Position numbers and translations under genes: made by a program. From Tannerella sp. (GTDB lineage Bacteria; Bacteroidota; Bacteroidia; Bacteroidales; Tannerellaceae), in NCBI GenBank assembly GCA_031275525.1, contig JAISOP010000059.1, forward strand, positions 1-10,133: a stretch of 10,133 nt of DNA, read 5' to 3'. The notes beneath the pieces are model-generated. The model was not told the origin of the DNA. It saw only the letters and a list, made by a program, of their open reading frames with translations, and did no database searches. Below are positions 7,080-10,133 of the stretch, piece after piece. Position 1 is the stretch's first letter. Every line of letters starts with the position of its first letter.

Positions 7080-7207
7080 GAATGGAGAATTGAAAATTGA
7101 GAATGGAGAATGAAAACCTCTCCCCCAACCCCTCTCCACAGGGAGAGGGGGAGAGTGACGTCGGTTTACGACGCTTGTTACAATTCTCCATTCTCAATTC
7201 TCCATTC
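7078..7207. repeat. Nested inverted repeat after susD
   Basis: gagaatggagaattg (7078-7092), overlapping the susD stop, is perfectly inverted as caattctccattctc at 7181-7195. Each arm holds a second, imperfect copy of the same motif (7099-7111 and 7196-7207). Between the arms lies a tight hairpin: cccctctcc (7129-7137) with ggagagggg (7142-7150), loop acag. No T tract follows. The arrangement resembles the low-complexity, REP-like intergenic elements common in Bacteroidales. It may serve as a transcription end or mRNA 3' stabiliser for the susCD operon, which is inference. Confidence 0.75.
7131..7181. repeat. Direct repeat copy 1 (hairpin plus gtgacgtcggttta module)
   Basis: This 51-bp segment matches 7375-7424 at about 46 positions by hand alignment, with a shared identical core of 26 bp (7144-7169 and 7387-7412) containing gagagtgacgtcggttta. 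Both copies begin with a pyrimidine/purine hairpin and are followed by an attctccattc motif, so the unit appears to be a mobile or duplicated intergenic module. Confidence 0.8.
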
Positions 7208-7215
7208 CGAAAGGG

Positions 7216-7325
7216 AGAGGCTGTCTCAAAAGCCTCTTATTGGACAATGAGGGCGTATGCAATACGCCCCTACAGCACGCCCCAACCTATCCGGCCAACG
7301 ACGTTGGGGCAACCCTTGCGGTTGC
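7216..7325. repeat. Cluster of three or four REP-like palindromes
   Basis: Stem-loops in order: agaggct (7216-7222) with agcctct (7231-7237); gggcgtat (7251-7258) with atacgccc (7262-7269) around gca; gccccaac (7279-7286) with gttggggc (7303-7310); gcaacc (7309-7314) with ggttgc (7320-7325). The third and fourth overlap and are mutually exclusive as written. The gggcgtat/atacgccc palindrome has the look of short palindromic repeats scattered through Bacteroidales genomes. No coding potential is supported here. Confidence 0.65.
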
Positions 7326-7374
7326 AATCTTTGGAATGACATTCGGATAACAGCTGTGACCGACGCTCCGCCCC

Positions 7375-7424
7375 CCTCTCCACAAGAGAGGGGGAGAGTG
7401 ACGTCGGTTTACAACACTTGTAAC
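7375..7424. repeat. Direct repeat copy 2
   Basis: This is the second copy of the module at 7131-7181. It contains its own 9-bp hairpin, ccccctctc (7372-7380) with gagaggggg (7386-7394), loop cacaa. It is followed at 7441-7452 by aattctccattc, the same motif that forms the inverted-repeat arms near susD. It ends about 40 bp from the stop of the convergent GH92 gene. Confidence 0.8.
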
Positions 7425-7463
7425 CATTCACCATTTCTTTAATTCTCCATTCACCACTAACCA

Positions 7464-9689
7464 CTATTTTGAGGGCGGTGCCTGTTGCGGGTCGCTTCCC
7501 CACTGCCGGTTTGCCACAGGCCCCATTTCGAGCGTCAGCTTGCCGCCGCCGGCCAGGTCCGAATGGCTGAACCAGGGCTTGTTGCACGGTACGCCGTTCA
7601 GGGTGGCCGACTGGATGTACTTGTTGTCGAAGGAGGCGTTCCGGGCTTCTATTTCAAAGGTTTTGCCGTTGCCCAGGTCGATGACGCTTCGCGTAAAGAC
7701 GGGACTGCCGATGTTGTAGGCCGGCAGACCGGGGGTGACCGGATAGAAGCCCAGGAGTGTGAAAACGACGAAGGCTGTCATGCCGCCGCCGTCCTCGTCG
7801 CCCGGGACGCCCATGAGGTCGTCGCGGTAGTAGGCGTCAATCACCTCGCGCGTCCGCTTTTGCGTCTTCCAGGGTTGGCCGGCGTAGTTGTAGAGATACA
7901 GGAGGTGTGTGCACGGTTCGTTGCCGGCTGAATACTGGCCGATGTTTCCCGTATGGTCGGGGAATTTGCGGTAGAATTCGTATTTGCTCCGTCCCAGCGG
8001 CGTGCGGAAGAGGTCGTCCAGTCCTTTGACAAATGGCTCGGCCCCGCCCATCAAGGCGACCAGGTCGGCCACATTGTGTTGCACCTCCCAGCGGTAAATC
8101 CATCCGTTGTTTTCGTCGTAGTAATAGCGTCCGCCCTGGCCGCCCGACCATCCGTAGTCCACATCGGGGAGGAATTCGCCCTGCTCGTTTTTGGGGTGGA
8201 AAAAGCCCGTTGCGGGATTGAACAGGTTGCGGTAATCCAGCGAACGTTTCCTGCAATAGCGCTCATCGTCTTCCCGTCCCAGCGCCCGGGCCATTTGGGC
8301 CAGGCACCAGAAATCGTAGGAGGAACCCAGGGTCACCGGAACCGGCTGGCGGTATTCGCCGGGGTTCACCTGCGGGTAGGTTTCCTTTGCCGTATCCGGG
8401 ATGGCCGGGTAATAGCCGTGTTCGTGGAAAAAGCGGTCCAGTTCCATTGCCGGCTGGAAGGTAAAGGGAAGCAGGGATTTTTCATGAATGGCGGCGTAAC
8501 CGGCCTGGAAGGCCGCTTCGAGGTCGAAATCGGTCAGCCCCTTGGCGTAGGCGTCGGCCAAGGGGGCCACGGCATGATTGCAGTTCATGGAATGGCTGTC
8601 GCCCGCCACGCCGGGGAATGTCGGCAGCCATTTTTCGGGCGCCTGCTGCGCCATGCGGATGTAGGAACGCAGCATGGCCAGCTCCTTTTCCGGCTCAATC
8701 AACAGGCGTAAGGGGTGTACGGCGCGGTAGGTGTCCCATATCCAGTCGTCCACATAGAAGGGTGTCCCCTCATCGTCGTGCACGGCCTGGTCGTAGGCGC
8801 TCCAGTATTTCCCGTCTTCGGAGATGTTAATCATGCGCTCGTAGGTGCGGTACAGCGAGGTGTAGAAAACGGTCCGGTCCTTTTCGCGCCCGCCTTCGAC
8901 CTTGATTTTACCCAGCGTTTGGTTCCATACCTGCCTGCCTTCTTCGGCTACCGGCCGGACGTCAAAGCTGCTGATTTCACGTTCCAGGTTCCTTTTGGCC
9001 TGCCCGGCGCTGATATATGAAATACCGTATTGCAGGTTGAGCGTTTTGACAGGGCCGAATTCGAGCGCCAGCCCCTGTTGTTTTTCGCCCACGGGAAGGC
9101 TTGATTTGACCGGCTGGTCGGCCACGGCATAGACATACAGGCACGTCCCGCTGTGGCCCAGCCGTTCGTACCCTTCTACCGAACCGTCTTCATTGGCTTT
9201 TATTTCGCCGTTGTGTCCCGAGATCACCAGCCGGGCATCGCCTTCGCGTTCAAAACGGAAATTATAGACGGCGGACTGCGTGGCCGGCGCAAATTCGACT
9301 CCAATCCCCGCTTCGTCCAGGTAAACCGACCAGTAATAGGGCGTCAGGTGTTCCAGGTCATACGAATAAGCCATGACCGGCTGGAGGTCGGCGCCGGAGG
9401 CTTGTGTCGGACTGAAGGCCATGGGCGAGCCTCCGCGGTGTGAGGGGACGACCACCGGAAGGCCGTACATCAGGTCGGCGGTATAGTCCGTCCGGTTCGG
9501 ATACAGGCGCATCATGCCGTTGGGACGGCTCAGCGTCGGATAGCACGGCACCAGTAAATGGCTAATATTCCCTATATAGGGGTTCACATAATCCACCGGC
9601 GCTTTGGCCGCATCTCCCTGTCCGGGCGTGCAGGCGCTTAACAACAACAATCCCGTACATAACGGGAGGATATACTTTCTCATTCTCAT
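7464..9689 (-). CDS. GH92 family glycoside hydrolase, probable exo-alpha-mannosidase lipoprotein
   Basis: The 741-residue product has usual GH92 length and fold order. ATG at 9689 (or 9683, two codons on) precedes a lipoprotein signal, MRKYILPLCTGLLLLSAC, with lipobox LSAC and Cys at residue 20. The N-terminal beta-sandwich begins VDYVNPYIGNISHLL. The catalytic (alpha/alpha)6 part shows YVDDWIWDTYRAVHPL, GVAGDSHSMNCNHAVAPLAD, GSSYDFWCLAQMARALG and GNEPCTHLLYLYNYAGQPWK. DENNGWIYRWEVQHNV aligns with the GH92 motif EGNAWQYxxxVPHDV, so its Glu (about residue 526) is the likely general acid. PGDEDGGGMTAF corresponds to PGNDDxGxMSAW, whose Asp residues (about 631 and 633 here) act as base. GH92 enzymes are Ca-dependent, inverting alpha-mannosidases. 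The family-typical GGHGHxYPGATVPFG segment near the N-terminus is replaced by NISHLLVPCYPTLSRPNG, marking a divergent subgroup whose linkage specificity I cannot assign. It is convergent with susD, hence a separate transcript, and lies 51 nt downstream of the nuclease-like gene. Confidence 0.9.
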   Translation of the reverse strand: MRMRKYILPLCTGLLLLSACTPGQGDAAKAPVDYVNPYIGNISHLLVPCYPTLSRPNGMMRLYPNRTDYTADLMYGLPVVVPSHRGGSPMAFSPTQASGADLQPVMAYSYDLEHLTPYYWSVYLDEAGIGVEFAPATQSAVYNFRFEREGDARLVISGHNGEIKANEDGSVEGYERLGHSGTCLYVYAVADQPVKSSLPVGEKQQGLALEFGPVKTLNLQYGISYISAGQAKRNLEREISSFDVRPVAEEGRQVWNQTLGKIKVEGGREKDRTVFYTSLYRTYERMINISEDGKYWSAYDQAVHDDEGTPFYVDDWIWDTYRAVHPLRLLIEPEKELAMLRSYIRMAQQAPEKWLPTFPGVAGDSHSMNCNHAVAPLADAYAKGLTDFDLEAAFQAGYAAIHEKSLLPFTFQPAMELDRFFHEHGYYPAIPDTAKETYPQVNPGEYRQPVPVTLGSSYDFWCLAQMARALGREDDERYCRKRSLDYRNLFNPATGFFHPKNEQGEFLPDVDYGWSGGQGGRYYYDENNGWIYRWEVQHNVADLVALMGGAEPFVKGLDDLFRTPLGRSKYEFYRKFPDHTGNIGQYSAGNEPCTHLLYLYNYAGQPWKTQKRTREVIDAYYRDDLMGVPGDEDGGGMTAFVVFTLLGFYPVTPGLPAYNIGSPVFTRSVIDLGNGKTFEIEARNASFDNKYIQSATLNGVPCNKPWFSHSDLAGGGKLTLEMGPVANRQWGSDPQQAPPSK

Positions 9690-9740
9690 TTCTTTGTTTT
9701 TATAGGTTGCATACAAATTCAAGTTTCCAAAAATGGGGCC

Positions 9741-10133
9741 TTATAATCCGGCCACGGTGACGGTTTTCCCATCGAAGGTTTCTTTCTTGAGGTAGATTTT
9801 CCGCTCCCAATCCACCCCGGGACGGCGGTCGAACAGGACCAGCCATCCTTCGGCGCTGCCGCACGTGTCCATGTAGCGGCGTATCTGTCCAAGCCCGTCG
9901 CGCAAGGTTTTCTCCCCCCGCCACAGCTTGACCTCTACCGGGTATTTCCGGCCTCCGTACTCCACGCACAAGTCCAAACGGCCCCGGCCGGTCGCCATCT
10001 CGCGGATAATCCGTCCGCCGCCGTTGACCACACGCTGTAGAAAGGCCATCAGTACCAAGTGGGGTGCGGCTTCCTTATACTGGTAGCGTTCTTCCCATAT
10101 TGCGCTGTTTTCGCGCCAGAACTGCTGGAAATC
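9741..10133 (-). CDS. C-terminal part of a putative ATP-binding/PD-(D/E)XK nuclease-like protein (partial)
   Basis: The frame is open to the right edge of the window, so only the last 130 residues are visible; the true start lies outside. The segment reads FWRENSAIWEE, YKEAAPHLVLMAFLQRVVNGGG, then GRGRLDLCVEYGGRKYPVEVKLW. The Asp of RLDLCV and the E-V-K of PVEVKLW fit the PD-(D/E)XK nuclease core. GQIRRYMDTCGSAEGWLVLFDRRPGVDW is typical of the C-terminal domain of large AAA-ATPase-like proteins of Bacteroidota. In those proteins the N-terminal part is a P-loop ATPase, which cannot be checked here. Substrate and pathway are unknown; a link to mobile elements or defence is possible but not shown. 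The stop lies 51 nt before the GH92 start on the same strand. That spacer shows only a weak promoter-like match (tgaatttg on the - strand), so read-through into GH92 is possible. Confidence 0.75.
   Translation of the reverse strand, partial: DFQQFWRENSAIWEERYQYKEAAPHLVLMAFLQRVVNGGGRIIREMATGRGRLDLCVEYGGRKYPVEVKLWRGEKTLRDGLGQIRRYMDTCGSAEGWLVLFDRRPGVDWERKIYLKKETFDGKTVTVAGL

Noticed and set aside
5904..7139. Long antisense open frame opposite susD
   Set aside because: No recognisable domain and it shadows a clear SusD gene; its start lies in low-complexity repeats.
7216..7237. Insertion-sequence end (agaggctgtctcaaaag motif)
   Set aside because: The motif recalls some Bacteroidales IS ends, but no transposase, partner end or target duplication is present in the window; it is better treated as part of the repeat mosaic.
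7097..7442. Short + strand open frames in the susD-GH92 gap
   Set aside because: They translate repeat modules and hairpins; no start context or protein-like pattern supports them.
7953..8711. Open frame of 252 codons on the + strand opposite GH92
   Set aside because: Shadow of the GH92 gene with no recognisable family features.

Overview
The window looks like a Bacteroidales (phylum Bacteroidota) chromosome. The reasons are a SusC/SusD pair, an ECF sigma factor with a FecR-type anti-sigma factor, a GH92 glycosidase lipoprotein, and a TAnnTTTG-type -7 promoter box. Base composition is somewhat above 50% G+C by eye. Nothing here fixes the genus.

Layout from left to right: (1) positions 1-368 hold no gene. 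They contain a 23-bp tandem repeat array (at least eight copies, possibly continuing off the left edge), a run of small hairpins, a perfect 23-bp inverted repeat and a likely promoter. (2) On the + strand, an ECF sigma factor (369-941) and a FecR-like anti-sigma factor (1005-1949). (3) A 158-bp leader with two back-to-back hairpins and no TTTG promoter box. (4) A SusC/RagA-type TonB-dependent transporter carrying an N-terminal STN signalling domain. As written it is split by a frameshift inside a run of 14 G's (2713-2726). (5) Its SusD/RagB partner lipoprotein (5532-7079). (6) A 384-bp intergenic mosaic of inverted and direct repeats. (7) On the - strand and convergent with susD, a GH92 probable alpha-mannosidase lipoprotein (7464-9689). 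(8) On the - strand, the C-terminal 130 residues of a protein ending in a PD-(D/E)XK nuclease-like domain, running off the right edge.

The + strand genes form a classic trans-envelope regulatory unit. SusC/SusD captures a glycan at the outer membrane, the STN domain of SusC reports to FecR across the periplasm, and FecR releases the ECF sigma factor to transcribe susCD. The nearby GH92 enzyme suggests mannose-containing glycans as a possible substrate, but it is not in the same operon.

The most interesting feature is the G14 tract. It lies exactly between the periplasmic STN/carboxypeptidase-regulatory-like part and the TonB box/plug/barrel part of SusC. Thirteen (or 10 or 16) G's would restore a 1134-residue (or similar) full-length transporter. 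The locus may therefore be a phase-variable glycan transporter in its OFF state. A homopolymer sequencing or assembly error is the main competing explanation.
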